Shown here: positions 38,078 to 46,744 of the stretch, piece after piece
How the letters are laid out: each line of letters starts with the position of its first letter
Position numbering within the stretch: position 1 is the first letter of the stretch
Assembly: GCA_000701625.1 (NCBI GenBank)
Contig: JNJK01000007.1
Span: forward strand, 62,001 to 126,000
DNA: 64,000 bases
Direction: 5' to 3'
DNA from: Lachnospiraceae bacterium MC2017
Lineage (GTDB): Bacteria > Bacillota > Clostridia > Lachnospirales > Lachnospiraceae
Position numbers and translations under genes: made by a program
The notes under the pieces: model-generated
Database searches by the model: none
The model's input: only the letters and a program-made list of their open reading frames with translations
Told to the model about the DNA's origin: nothing

Positions 38078-39130
38078 TTAGATTTTATTTATTGCTTCTA
38101 CCAGAGACTGAATATCAAGGTGTGTGTACACTTTCTCTGTCAGAGACATTGCTCCGGAGTGTCCTACGATTTTCTTGATCATTGTAGGATCCACATGAGC
38201 TTCCGCCAGCATTGATATGCAGGTGTGCCTAGTATCATGAGGATTGTGCTCCATACCAAGGTTTTCTATTAGTGGTGTCCAGTAGCTGTCTTTATAGTTC
38301 CTGTAGGTGAATTTTTTGTTGTCATCTGTGTGAAGAAGGTATTCACAGTCAGAGGATTCATACCAGGCTTTGTAGAATGGTAGAACCTTATCTGCTATAG
38401 GAACCTTTCTGATACCATTTTCAGTCTTACTTAGTATCACATCGAAATACTGTTCTTCAAGATGAACATTTTTCTTTTCCAAATCCAGTAGTTCAGATAT
38501 TCTACAGCCGTTGTAAATCAGCATCAGTACTGTCTGGTAGAACGGATCATCCTTGAGTTCCCATAACCTGTCAATCTCAGCTTTTGAAAAGATATCTCTC
38601 TCAACCTTGTTTGGATTTTTATCCTTATACTTGAGGATATCTACAAATTCGGAATAGTCCTTGTTACAGATATCGTTCTTAAGAGCGTAATCGTAAAGCT
38701 GATTGAAAAGGACTTTGATCTTACGAAGTGTAGGATAATTTTTTCCGCAGGTATCAATGACATTCTGAAGCTCTGCCAGCCTTATATCTCTAAAAGTTTT
38801 GTTGTAAAGGGTGCCACATACGTTATATGAGGCTGTATACCCATGCACATTGGATTTAGAGATGGTAGGATACTTTGCTTCAGACCAGGCATTATATACG
38901 TCTGTGAATGTCATTTTGGCTGCTTTTGTATCAAATGGATTCTGATGATAATCTGATAGCATTTGCAATCCTTCCTGCTTGGTTTCAGCATATCCTATGA
39001 CATTGTACGTCTGCTTTTTGGTACCTTTTTCCGGATCAATGGTCCATCCGGTGGTTACTCTTACCATATAGGGCTTTCTGCGTTTCCCGGACATTTTCAT
39101 AACACTTCCATATCCGTTTGGTAATTTCAA
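38078..39130 (-). CDS. Tyrosine recombinase (integrase) of the rpsI element
   Basis: 350 residues with an N-terminal arm-binding domain, SAM-like core-binding domain and C-terminal catalytic domain. Catalytic residues are visible: Arg in YNGCRISELL, Lys in SKTENGIRKVPI, His-x-x-Arg in HDTRHT, His in IVGHSG and Tyr in EKVYTHLD. The gene reads toward the rpsI junction and ends about 155 bp from the core, next to its arm repeats. It is the only integrase in the array, so it could act on all five core copies. Confidence 0.93.
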   Translation of the reverse strand: MKLPNGYGSVMKMSGKRRKPYMVRVTTGWTIDPEKGTKKQTYNVIGYAETKQEGLQMLSDYHQNPFDTKAAKMTFTDVYNAWSEAKYPTISKSNVHGYTASYNVCGTLYNKTFRDIRLAELQNVIDTCGKNYPTLRKIKVLFNQLYDYALKNDICNKDYSEFVDILKYKDKNPNKVERDIFSKAEIDRLWELKDDPFYQTVLMLIYNGCRISELLDLEKKNVHLEEQYFDVILSKTENGIRKVPIADKVLPFYKAWYESSDCEYLLHTDDNKKFTYRNYKDSYWTPLIENLGMEHNPHDTRHTCISMLAEAHVDPTMIKKIVGHSGAMSLTEKVYTHLDIQSLVEAINKI

Positions 39131-39184
39131 GTATTATCGACCTCCTTTGATGCTCAGGTAATTTATGAAAAAGGGGATAGTCCC

Positions 39185-39712
39185 TTAATCACCTTTCTTA
39201 TCGGGCAATGCTACATTTGCGTAGTATGCAAGTTCTGTTTCAAACCAGTGATTAAATCTATCTTCATTTGATAGGCCTTGTTCAAGGCTTTCTCGTTCAT
39301 CTGCGTATCTTTCCAGAAAAAGGCAGAGATCTGCGTTGTTTTCTGCTATCTCATCGTTTCCCATGAATTTAAGGCTACAGCTCCACTCTTCAGTTTTTGG
39401 TGGGCGATTTACGTCTATATTGAAGTGAAGACCTGCTTTTTTATTTAATTCGTTTAGAACATAGAGGACATCTGAGAGAGTATCTAAAGTGATGTTCTTC
39501 TTCTGATATCCAATTAGTTCTGCTGGGGAGATATTAAGAATATTTGCGATCTCATTCAGTATACCTATTGAAGGTTCTATTTCACCGCTTTCATATTTCT
39601 GTACGGTACGCATAGTTTTGCCTAGCCTGTTAGCCAGTTCAGTCTGACTGAGGTGCTGAGCTTTGCGGGCCTGCTTAATTCTATTTCCAATATCAGATCT
39701 ATTATTCATCAT
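39185..39712 (-). CDS. CI-like XRE-family repressor
   Basis: 175 residues; helix-turn-helix in the N-terminal part (LSQTELANRLGKTMRTVQKY). The remainder is without recognised domain. It is transcribed away from the Xis-like gene across a spacer filled with repeated operator sequences, a phage-like switch layout. It probably represses excision and replication genes to the right. Confidence 0.85.
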   Translation of the reverse strand: MMNNRSDIGNRIKQARKAQHLSQTELANRLGKTMRTVQKYESGEIEPSIGILNEIANILNISPAELIGYQKKNITLDTLSDVLYVLNELNKKAGLHFNIDVNRPPKTEEWSCSLKFMGNDEIAENNADLCLFLERYADERESLEQGLSNEDRFNHWFETELAYYANVALPDKKGD

Positions 39713-39743
39713 ACTGACCTCCTTGTGTGAATTGTAACATGTA

Positions 39744-39850
39744 GTAATACGAATTGCAAGAACGTAATACGAATTACAAATACATATTTTGTGTTGACAA
39801 ATGAATTACTAAGACGTATTATCAAAATACGAACTGATAATTCGTATTTT
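39744..39850 (+). promoter_or_regulatory. Divergent control region with repeated operators
   Basis: GTAATACGAATT occurs twice, 20 bp apart (39744-39755, 39764-39775). An inverted repeat AAAATACGAA-N7-TTCGTATTTT lies at 39824-39850. Between them is a consensus rightward promoter TTGACA (39794-39799), 17 bp, TATTAT (39817-39822). Shared half-site TACGAA suggests one regulator, probably the repressor at 39185. Confidence 0.7.
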
Positions 39851-39871
39851 GAAAGAAGGGAGGTGAAAAGT

Positions 39872-40108
39872 ATGGAAGACAAAAAGTTATATGTAGAACT
39901 ACCAAGATTTACCGGTAGAAATGTTCCTATAACTGAGGTTGCCGAGGCAATGCACAAGGATGCACAGTTCGTAAGAATTGGAATCCAGCAGGGGATATTC
40001 AAATTTGGATATGCCATGAAGAAAGAGAATTCCAGTGAATACAACTACTATTGTCCAGACAGAAAGGTATGGGAAGAGATTGGATACTTTAGTCCAGAAG
40101 CAGTCTAA
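39872..40108 (+). CDS. Excisionase-like small DNA-binding protein
   Basis: 78 residues from ATG 39872 with GGGAGG upstream. Text such as VPITEVAEAMHKDAQFVRIGIQQG is a MerR/Xis-type winged helix. Its position, opposite the repressor and near int, fits a recombination directionality factor. A longer frame from 39791 overlaps the promoter and is rejected. Confidence 0.7.
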   Translation: MEDKKLYVELPRFTGRNVPITEVAEAMHKDAQFVRIGIQQGIFKFGYAMKKENSSEYNYYCPDRKVWEEIGYFSPEAV

Positions 40109-40117
40109 AATGAAAAA

Positions 40118-40142
40118 ACTCTCTTGCTGGTAACAAGAGAGT
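40118..40142. terminator. Hairpin after the Xis-like gene
   Basis: ACTCTCTTG-N7-CAAGAGAGT is a perfect 9-bp stem. The T-run is on the minus-strand side, so on the plus strand it may only slow or end transcription weakly. Confidence 0.45.
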
Positions 40143-40237
40143 GAATGAAAAGCCGGAGCTTTTGTAAATTCGATTAAATAAAGTATAGCAAGGGTTCCGG
40201 CCAAGTTCAACAAAAAAGTAAGATTGGAGGAATCAAA

Positions 40238-41212
40238 ATGGAAACAAGCAAACCAGAATTAAAGCTTATCCAGATGTCAGATGTAGAAGCTGAAGAAGTT
40301 TCCTGGCTATGGTATCCGTTTATACCATATGGAAAGCTTACCATCATTCAGGGAGATCCCGGAGATGGAAAAACAACTTTTGTACTAAATGCAGCAGCGA
40401 AGTTATCAAAAGGAATTTCGTTAGATACAGGTCTGCAGAGTGAGGAACCAATAAACATCATATATCAGACAGCAGAAGACGGACTGGCTGATACAGTAAA
40501 GCCAAGACTTGAAGGTGCCGTGGCTGACTGCTCCAAAATCCATGTGATAGATGAGAGTGATAAATCGCTATCAATGGTAGATGAGAGAGTTGAACAGGCA
40601 ATCATAAGGACTGGAGCAAAACTCTTGATTCTGGATCCACTACAGGCATATCTCGGAGGCGGAATGGATATGAATAGAGCTAACGAAGCAAGAGATATGA
40701 CTAAGAAGCTGGGAGCTCTGGCGGAGAAGTACAAATGTGCAATCATCCTAATCGGACACATGAACAAGGCTTCCGGAAACAAGGCAGCCTATAGAGGGAT
40801 GGGATCAATTGACTTCTACGCAGTAGCAAGAAGTGTCCTGCTGGTAGGAAGGATAGAAGGAGAACCGGAACTAAGGGCAATAGTCCAAATAAAGAACAAC
40901 TTAGCAGCATTTGGACATTCAAAGGCCTTCAGATTATCAGAAAAGGGATTCGAGTGGATTGGAGATTATGAAATAACCGCAGACGAAGTTCTCGGAGGAA
41001 TTGCACCGAAAGCGAATAAGCAGGAAAAGGCGATAGCTCTTCTGAGAGAATTGGCTGAAGACCATAATATGATCCCAAGTAACGAGGCAGTAGAACTGGC
41101 TAAAGAAGAGGATATATCAAAAAGAACTCTGGAGATAGCCAAAAATGAACTTGGGATAAAAGCCAGGAGAATCAACAATACCTGGTACTGGATATTGAAA
41201 GAGAACGAATGA
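40238..41212 (+). CDS. RepA-like RecA-fold ATPase (AAA_25)
   Basis: 324 residues. Walker A GDPGDGKTT near residue 40, Walker B KLLILDPLQAYL near 128, and IILIGHMNKASG are typical of hexameric RepA/RSF1010-type helicases found on mobilizable elements. The C-terminal ~80 residues form a winged-helix region. Likely role: replication or stabilisation of the excised element. Confidence 0.85.
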   Translation: METSKPELKLIQMSDVEAEEVSWLWYPFIPYGKLTIIQGDPGDGKTTFVLNAAAKLSKGISLDTGLQSEEPINIIYQTAEDGLADTVKPRLEGAVADCSKIHVIDESDKSLSMVDERVEQAIIRTGAKLLILDPLQAYLGGGMDMNRANEARDMTKKLGALAEKYKCAIILIGHMNKASGNKAAYRGMGSIDFYAVARSVLLVGRIEGEPELRAIVQIKNNLAAFGHSKAFRLSEKGFEWIGDYEITADEVLGGIAPKANKQEKAIALLRELAEDHNMIPSNEAVELAKEEDISKRTLEIAKNELGIKARRINNTWYWILKENE

Positions 41213-41221
41213 TAATCAAGA

Positions 41222-41301
41222 CCGCAACAATGTAAGGTATCTGAAGTTACACTCTTAAGATTGCAAGGTTGTAAAAAGATAAAGACACTGCATTGTTGCG
41301 G
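41222..41301. repeat. 11-bp inverted repeat flanking a 58-bp spacer
   Basis: CCGCAACAATG (41222-41232) and CATTGTTGCGG (41291-41301) are perfect inverted repeats between the RepA-like gene and the next gene. Possible origin or regulatory hairpin; nothing further shows its use. Confidence 0.4.
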
Positions 41302-41319
41302 ACTAGAAGAAAGGGACGA

Positions 41320-41553
41320 ATGAAAAACGTACAGATATCACAGGAATTATTTATAAGGCTGGTACGATTACTGGTCTTTGAGTTTGATGAAGATACTGAT
41401 CTGATCAAAAAAGAACTTGAAGACAAGATGGAAAAACTAGTGAGGCATGAAATCTATTCAAAGTTCAAGACAGCACCCACAGAAGAGGAGAAGAAAAAAG
41501 CTCGTCAGGACTACCTCGATATGGTGGGAATGCACAGGGATTTTAGATGGTGA
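41320..41553 (+). CDS. Small conserved protein of mobilizable elements
   Basis: 77 residues from ATG 41320 with AAGGGACGA upstream. The ending KTAPTEEEKKKARQDYLDMV...FRW is, from memory, shared by small proteins of unknown function on Lachnospiraceae mobile elements, often mislabelled complexin. Located just before oriT and mob. Confidence 0.65.
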   Translation: MKNVQISQELFIRLVRLLVFEFDEDTDLIKKELEDKMEKLVRHEIYSKFKTAPTEEEKKKARQDYLDMVGMHRDFRW

Positions 41554-41574
41554 TTTCCCTTGATGGATTGAACG

Positions 41575-41708
41575 GGAGCGTGACACGCTCCGGTAATAAT
41601 CAGCCAAGGAATGAATGGCTTGGCAGGCGAGCGGAGCGAGCTTCCCCATAACGTGTCGTTATGGGTAACCCCCTATGGATAATGACATTACACATCATTA
41701 TCCGGGGG
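41575..41708. other. Candidate oriT of the mobilizable element
   Basis: Four inverted repeats in series lie directly ahead of the relaxase gene. They are GGAGCG/CGCTCC (41575-41591), AGCCA/TGGCT (41602-41620), CCCATAAC/GTTATGGG (41645-41665) and GGATAATGA/TCATTATCC (41677-41703), the last within CCCCC/GGGGG. Relaxases of the Mob/Pre class act on such sites just upstream of their gene. The nick site cannot be fixed from sequence alone. Confidence 0.55.
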
Positions 41709-41760
41709 CTCTCCGAGGGGCCTGCCGGCGGCAAAAAAATATTACGAAAGGAGTTTGTTT

Positions 41761-42840
41761 ATGATAACAGTGACATTTCACATTTCATGTAAGAAGCATT
41801 CGCTCACTAAAACGCGAGATGTGGTTTCGGTGAGCAAACACAATCTTCGATTATTTCAAAGCGAAGAGTATAACGAAGAAATGATCGAAGTGGAAGTCGG
41901 GAGTGAAGTAAATGTTCTCGATGATGTAAAAGAGATTTATGAAAGGGAATTCTCTGAGGCACTTGCGGAATACAACAAAGGTAAAAGAAGTGACAGACAG
42001 ATTCCTGACTATCTGGAGTATGTATCCGAAAGTAAAAAGAATGATGTGGCTACGGAGGTAATTCTCCAAGTAGGGGATAAGGAATTCTGGGCAGATAAGA
42101 CGAGAGAGCAGTGGAATGCAATGAAGCCACTCTTGAGAGATCAGCTTGAATATGTAAAAGAGATAGTTCCGGAATTCAAAATCGCATCGGCGGTAACACA
42201 CTTGGATGAGGATTCACCTCATATGCACGTAGTAGGAGTTCCGGTAGCAACAGGATACAAACGAGGACTAAGCAAACAGGTGGCAAAAACAAAAGTGTTT
42301 GATCAGGAGAGACTAGAAAAAATACAAGATCTAATGCACGATTTTGTAGAGCATCAGATGATAGACCACCCGGAGATCTTTGGAGATGAAACCTTAAAGC
42401 CAAAGGAAAAAGGAAGGAATAGCGACTTCTCAAAAGAATTCTACTTAAGGCTAAAGCAGCAAGAATATGAAAAGCTGGAAGATAAGTGCCAGGAGAAGGA
42501 GACACAGATTGAAGCTCTGGACGGAACGGCTAAAGAAATGAAGGAGGACATTGAAAGCACAGTTAACCAATATGTGGACTCAGTGGTAAATACAGAAATG
42601 AAAAAGGAATTCATGAGATACGCAACACTCGAAAATCCTAAGACCACACTGGGAAAACTAGTCTCGAAAGCCTTCAGAACATTCAAGGAATGGTGGGATA
42701 AGACCAAGAAGCCTGAGGTAGCTGAAAAGGCTAAAACAAGCATTTTGCAAAAGCTAAGAGAAAGCCAGACGATAGTTGATCAGAGGAAGGAGCAGCAAAG
42801 TCCAAATCTTAATAGGAATAATCTAAGACCTGAGAGATGA
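41761..42840 (+). CDS. MobV-family relaxase (Mob/Pre)
   Basis: 359 residues. The N-terminal relaxase domain contains the histidine motif HLDEDSPHMHVVGVP near residue 142, the metal-binding signature of MobV. The C-terminal half is charged and coiled-coil-like. It should nick oriT and lead the DNA into a host conjugation system; no T4SS genes are present, so the element is mobilizable, not self-transmissible. ATG 41761 is seven bases from GAAAGGAG. Confidence 0.9.
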   Translation: MITVTFHISCKKHSLTKTRDVVSVSKHNLRLFQSEEYNEEMIEVEVGSEVNVLDDVKEIYEREFSEALAEYNKGKRSDRQIPDYLEYVSESKKNDVATEVILQVGDKEFWADKTREQWNAMKPLLRDQLEYVKEIVPEFKIASAVTHLDEDSPHMHVVGVPVATGYKRGLSKQVAKTKVFDQERLEKIQDLMHDFVEHQMIDHPEIFGDETLKPKEKGRNSDFSKEFYLRLKQQEYEKLEDKCQEKETQIEALDGTAKEMKEDIESTVNQYVDSVVNTEMKKEFMRYATLENPKTTLGKLVSKAFRTFKEWWDKTKKPEVAEKAKTSILQKLRESQTIVDQRKEQQSPNLNRNNLRPER

Positions 42841-42861
42841 ATAACTGATAGTGCAATAGGC

Positions 42862-42887
42862 AGGGGCGTGAAAACGCCCTTGTTTTA
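42862..42887 (+). terminator. Terminator after mob
   Basis: GGGCGT-GAAA-ACGCCC followed by TTGTTTTA. Sixteen bases of it (AAACGCCCTTGTTTTA) reappear at 52528-52543, marking a deletion joint there. The rest of 42888-43031 holds no gene that I can see. Confidence 0.75.
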
Positions 42888-43031
42888 TGCACATAATATT
42901 GAACAGGATGGTAGATATAGGTATAATTATAAACAGTTGCTACAAAGAAAAAATTTAAGTATTTCTGAATAGATTAACTTTCAGTATTATAGACGATGTT
43001 AAGTCGGAGGTAATAATTCTTTTCGAGACAT

Positions 43032-43133
43032 TTTAGGGAACTTTCCTTGCTGATTATCGAAAAAAGTTCCCTATTTTTTATTTGAACTTTAGGGAACTTT
43101 TTGATATATTTCTATTAGAAAGGTTCCCTAAAA
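43032..43133 (+). promoter_or_regulatory. Repeated TTTAGGGAAC/GTTCCCTA operators before the Fic gene
   Basis: Four copies of one motif in alternating orientation: 43032-43041, 43066-43073, 43088-43097, 43122-43133. The first pair encloses a hairpin followed by TTTTTTATTT (terminator-like). The second pair spans a TATATT box and overlaps the ribosome binding site. This fits tight autoregulation. Confidence 0.6.
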
Positions 43134-43143
43134 GGAGAAATCG

Positions 43144-44085
43144 ATGGATAATAAGTTGGAAACAATTAAGAGCCTATTGCAGGATAAAGCTGACCTTCAG
43201 GCCCGTCTAAATCTCATACCTTATGACGGCTCACCGGAAGTGAAGGAAAACTCCAGTGGCAAATACTTGTATATAAGAAAAAGAGTAAATGGAAAACTTA
43301 CATCAACATATGTTGATGTTTATTCAGATAATCTGTATCAGTTGCTTCTTAGGAACGCTAGAGAAGCCAGAGAATTAAAAAAGAGTATTCGAAAAATAGA
43401 TAAGCAGCTTGCAGAAGTTGGATATAGCCCTACTGAACTATCTGCAGATGTTGTTATGAATTTGGATTTCGCCAGAGCCAATATGAAATCAAATATCTAT
43501 GATCAGGCTGTGTTGGAGGGAGTAGCAACGACCTTTCCACAGACAGAGGAAATATTGGAAAAAGGTATCGTCAATGGCATGACAGCAGATGATGTGCAAA
43601 AAATCCTGAATCTTAAGCATTCTTGGGAGTTTATTCTTGACCAGGATGTTATACAGGCTGAAACTGATTATCATTTACTTTGCCATGTAGCAAAGCTTGT
43701 TAATGAAGGATTTTTCTCTTATGGGGGAAAGATACGGAGTGTGCCTGTAACCATAGGCGGAACCAGTTATGTACCGCCTATTCCTATAGAGTCAATGGTT
43801 ATAGAGAACATAAACGAAATAAGATCATCTGATAAGGTGGATATAGATAAAGCTATAGAATTATGCATGTATTGCATGAAAACGCAGGTCTTCGTTGACG
43901 GTAACAAAAGAGCTTCAGTAATATTTGCTAATCATTATCTTATATCCCATGGGCAAGGACTTCTTGTCATACCAGAGAAAGATGTGCCGGAGTTCAAGAA
44001 ATTATTGGTTGCATACTATGAAGGTGAAGACATCAATGTGATAGCTACTTTTCTTAAAGAAAAATGCTGGAAACGGATGGACTAA
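43144..44085 (+). CDS. Fic-family protein with altered catalytic motif
   Basis: 313 residues. The Fic core motif H-x-F-x-(D/E)-G-N-(G/K)-R reads QVFVDGNKR at 248-256: the catalytic His is Gln248 (codon CAG). An N-terminal ~100 residues with YLYIRKRVNGKLTSTYVDVYS and a Lys/Arg helix precede it. Fic enzymes transfer AMP or other groups to target hydroxyls; without the base, activity may be lost or different. First cargo gene after mob. Confidence 0.85.
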   Translation: MDNKLETIKSLLQDKADLQARLNLIPYDGSPEVKENSSGKYLYIRKRVNGKLTSTYVDVYSDNLYQLLLRNAREARELKKSIRKIDKQLAEVGYSPTELSADVVMNLDFARANMKSNIYDQAVLEGVATTFPQTEEILEKGIVNGMTADDVQKILNLKHSWEFILDQDVIQAETDYHLLCHVAKLVNEGFFSYGGKIRSVPVTIGGTSYVPPIPIESMVIENINEIRSSDKVDIDKAIELCMYCMKTQVFVDGNKRASVIFANHYLISHGQGLLVIPEKDVPEFKKLLVAYYEGEDINVIATFLKEKCWKRMD

Positions 44086-44190
44086 AAATAAATTCTGTTA
44101 TTTTATATTAACAAAATTTCCATAACTATGAAAAAATATGAATTGTGGAAGAAATGTTATCGTTTATATCCGAAGATAAATTGCCACGGA

Positions 44191-44225
44191 GGAGACAGAG
44201 TTTTAAAAGCTCTGTCTCCTTTTTG
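44191..44225 (+). terminator. Terminator after the Fic gene
   Basis: GGAGACAGAG and CTCTGTCTCC form a 10-bp stem around TTTTAAAAG, then TTTTTT. Confidence 0.85.
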
Positions 44226-44264
44226 AAATAATACATTGATGAATATCTATGTATATGCTTTATC

Positions 44265-44284
44265 AACACATAGATAAACATCTA
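44265..44284. promoter_or_regulatory. ArsR-type operator
   Basis: ATAGAT-AAAC-ATCTAT (44269-44284) is a 6-bp inverted repeat 16 bp before the arsR-like start. A similar ATTGATGAATATCTATG lies at 44235-44251. ArsR/SmtB repressors commonly bind such 12-2-12 type repeats. Confidence 0.45.
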
Positions 44285-44299
44285 TATAAGGAGAAGATT

Positions 44300-44602
44300 A
44301 TGACCAAATTAGACGAAGTGCTGATATGTAAGGCTCTTGGAGATCCCAACAGAATGGAAATAGTTAAGATGCTTTCTGATCAGGAGAAATGCGGATGTAA
44401 GCTTCTTGAAAAGTTTGATATTACACAGCCGACTCTCTCTCATCACATGAAGATACTTGTGGATTCGGGCTTGGTTAAAGACAGGAAAGAAGGTAAGTGG
44501 CACTACTATTCAATAAACACGGACATCATGAAGGAATTCTGTGGTTTTATAAAAACTCTCTGTAATGAAACCACCGGCAAGTGCTGTAAGGGAGAACCGT
44601 AA
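44300..44602 (+). CDS. ArsR/SmtB-family metalloregulator
   Basis: 100 residues from ATG 44300 with AAGGAGA upstream. Helix-turn-helix FDITQPTLSHHMKILVDSGL. The metal-site cysteines KCGCKLLE lie at the position of the ArsR ELCVC motif, and CCKGE ends the protein. It probably senses a thiophilic metal or metalloid and represses itself. Its 3' end nearly meets the converging YeiH-like gene. Confidence 0.88.
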   Translation: MTKLDEVLICKALGDPNRMEIVKMLSDQEKCGCKLLEKFDITQPTLSHHMKILVDSGLVKDRKEGKWHYYSINTDIMKEFCGFIKTLCNETTGKCCKGEP

Positions 44603-44629
44603 TGTGGAACTTTATTCAGACTCAGGTCT

Positions 44630-45667
44630 TTACCATATTCCCATTACATGCTGCATCAAAAGGCAGACAACTGTTATTCCGATCCAGCAACAGCCGCCAA
44701 GCAAAATCGGCTTCCCACCTGATTTAATTAGTTTGATTATGTTACTGTTCAAGCCAATAGCAGCCATGGCCATTATTATAAAGAACTTGCTAAGTTCCTT
44801 AAGTGGCTTAAAAACATAAGAAGGGACACCTGCTCTCAAGCAAATAGTTGTGATAATTGAAGCAATCACAAAGAAGACTATGAACATCGGAAATGCTCTT
44901 CTAAAGCTAAAGCCATTTGTCGAACTTCCATCCTTTTTTGCTTCCCTTGCCCTCAGATACGCAAGTACCAGTGTAATAGGTATGATAGCCAGTGTTCTTG
45001 TAAGCTTGACCGTAACTGCCTTATCAAGAGTCTGATTCCCCAGGTTCCACATACTATCCCAGGTTGATGCAGCTGCGGTGACGGAAGAAGTATCATTAAC
45101 TGCAGTTCCCGCAAAAATACCGAAAGTCTCTCCTGTTGTGATATCAAAACCTATAAGCTTTCCCAGCGAAGGAAAAAGAAGTGCTGCCAGCACGTTAAAG
45201 AAAAATATCACAGAAATTGCCTGTGCCACTTCATCATCATCCGCATCAATGACAGGAGCCGTAGCTGCTATTGCTGAGCCGCCGCATATTGATGAGCCAA
45301 CTCCGATAAGAGTAGCTGTGTTTCCTTTGATATTCATAACCTTATGAAGAATCCATGATAGGATAAGCGATGTTGAAATCGTGCAGATAATTATAGGAAG
45401 TGACTGTTTCCCGGTCTGAAGAACGACCGAAAGATTCATACCAAATCCAAGGAGGACAACAGCCTCCTGCAGAATTATCTTTGATGTGAACTTTATTCCA
45501 TCAGCCGCCTTCCCCTTGTCATTCCAGAACAGGGCTATTATCATGCCCAGAATGATTGCAATCACCGCTCCGCCAACGACAGGGAAGCGCTTTCCCAGGA
45601 GCCATGAAGGAACTGCAATAGTGAAGCATACTATTACTCCCATGTAATTCTTTTTCAAAAAATCCAT
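44630..45667 (-). CDS. YeiH-family putative sulfate/sulfite exporter (UPF0324)
   Basis: 345 residues with about ten membrane helices. Family landmarks are LLGFGMNLS near residue 72, [18 protein letters not shown] near 122 and [15 protein letters not shown] near 187. Related to YeiH of E. coli, thought to export sulfate or sulfite; substrate inferred. Divergent from a LysR gene, the yeiE-yeiH layout. Confidence 0.85.
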   Translation of the reverse strand: MDFLKKNYMGVIVCFTIAVPSWLLGKRFPVVGGAVIAIILGMIIALFWNDKGKAADGIKFTSKIILQEAVVLLGFGMNLSVVLQTGKQSLPIIICTISTSLILSWILHKVMNIKGNTATLIGVGSSICGGSAIAATAPVIDADDDEVAQAISVIFFFNVLAALLFPSLGKLIGFDITTGETFGIFAGTAVNDTSSVTAAASTWDSMWNLGNQTLDKAVTVKLTRTLAIIPITLVLAYLRAREAKKDGSSTNGFSFRRAFPMFIVFFVIASIITTICLRAGVPSYVFKPLKELSKFFIIMAMAAIGLNSNIIKLIKSGGKPILLGGCCWIGITVVCLLMQHVMGIW

Positions 45668-45794
45668 CTCAAGACCTCTCTCTCTTTTTAATCTGTTCTT
45701 TCGTAGGTCTTATTATATTCTGTCTTTTGAAAAAGATAAAATTATATATTATTATATATCCATAAACATTTCTTATCGTTAGGGAGGACTGATT

Positions 45795-46679
45795 ATGCTG
45801 GATTTCAGAATAGATACTTTCCTCTGCGTTTGCAGACACCTCAATTTCACCAAGGCGGCTAAGGAGCTGAATATTACTCAGCCCGCTGTTTCTCAACACA
45901 TACATCATCTTGAAAATGAATACGGGACAAAGCTGTTTACTCAGGATGGAAAAAAACTTTTTCTAACTGACAACGGAAAACTCCTGTATAAAAAAATGAA
46001 TCAGATAAAAAATGATGATGAAAGTCTCAAAGAAATACTTTCACAGAATAACCATGGCTTAAAAGACATCTCTTTTGGTGTCACCAAGACCATAGGAGAA
46101 TACATAATTGCTGATCCGATCAGTGATTACATAAAAAATCACCCGGATACTAATCTTAAGATTACATTTGGCAACACATCGGAGCTTCTTAAAAAACTCT
46201 CCGAGGGGGTTATAGATTTTGCACTTGTAGAAGGATATTTTCCTGAAAATGATTATGAAACGCTGCTTTTTAGCAAAGAAGAGTTTGTTTCTGTCTGTTC
46301 GGCAAAGCACTCTTTCACTCAGAAACCGCGCGTGATAAAAGATCTCTTTCCCGAGCGAATTCTTATAAGAGAACCCGGTTCAGGAACGCGCAATATATTA
46401 GAAAGAGCTCTTGCCTTGAACAATTACTCTACAAGTGATTTTAGGAATTTTATCCAGGTGGAGAACATGCATGCCATAATAAGCCTTATTGAAAAAGACT
46501 GTGGCATCACCTTTTTATATAAAGCAGCGGTTGCATCCGGACTGCAGTCCGGATATCTGAAAACAATCCCCCTTGACGACTTTAGGGTAAAACATGATTT
46601 TACCTTCATCTGGCCAAAAGATACTGTTTTCAGTGAAGAGATCCGTGCAATATGTGAGGAAATCCTACCGGTGGCATAA
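45795..46679 (+). CDS. LysR-family regulator (YeiE-like)
   Basis: 294 residues. N-terminal winged HTH (HLNFTKAAKELNITQPAVSQH), then the periplasmic-binding-like effector domain. Divergent from the YeiH-like gene across a 127-bp spacer, so it likely controls that gene. AGGGAGG precedes ATG. Confidence 0.88.
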   Translation: MLDFRIDTFLCVCRHLNFTKAAKELNITQPAVSQHIHHLENEYGTKLFTQDGKKLFLTDNGKLLYKKMNQIKNDDESLKEILSQNNHGLKDISFGVTKTIGEYIIADPISDYIKNHPDTNLKITFGNTSELLKKLSEGVIDFALVEGYFPENDYETLLFSKEEFVSVCSAKHSFTQKPRVIKDLFPERILIREPGSGTRNILERALALNNYSTSDFRNFIQVENMHAIISLIEKDCGITFLYKAAVASGLQSGYLKTIPLDDFRVKHDFTFIWPKDTVFSEEIRAICEEILPVA

Positions 46680-46744
46680 ACATTTTAGTAAAATGAATAA
46701 CGATAAGCATACCTATTCTTAAAAAAGCATTTAATGAGGAAGAG

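Noticed and set aside
44565-44819. 84-codon plus-strand frame after arsR
   Set aside because: Antisense to the certain YeiH-like gene.
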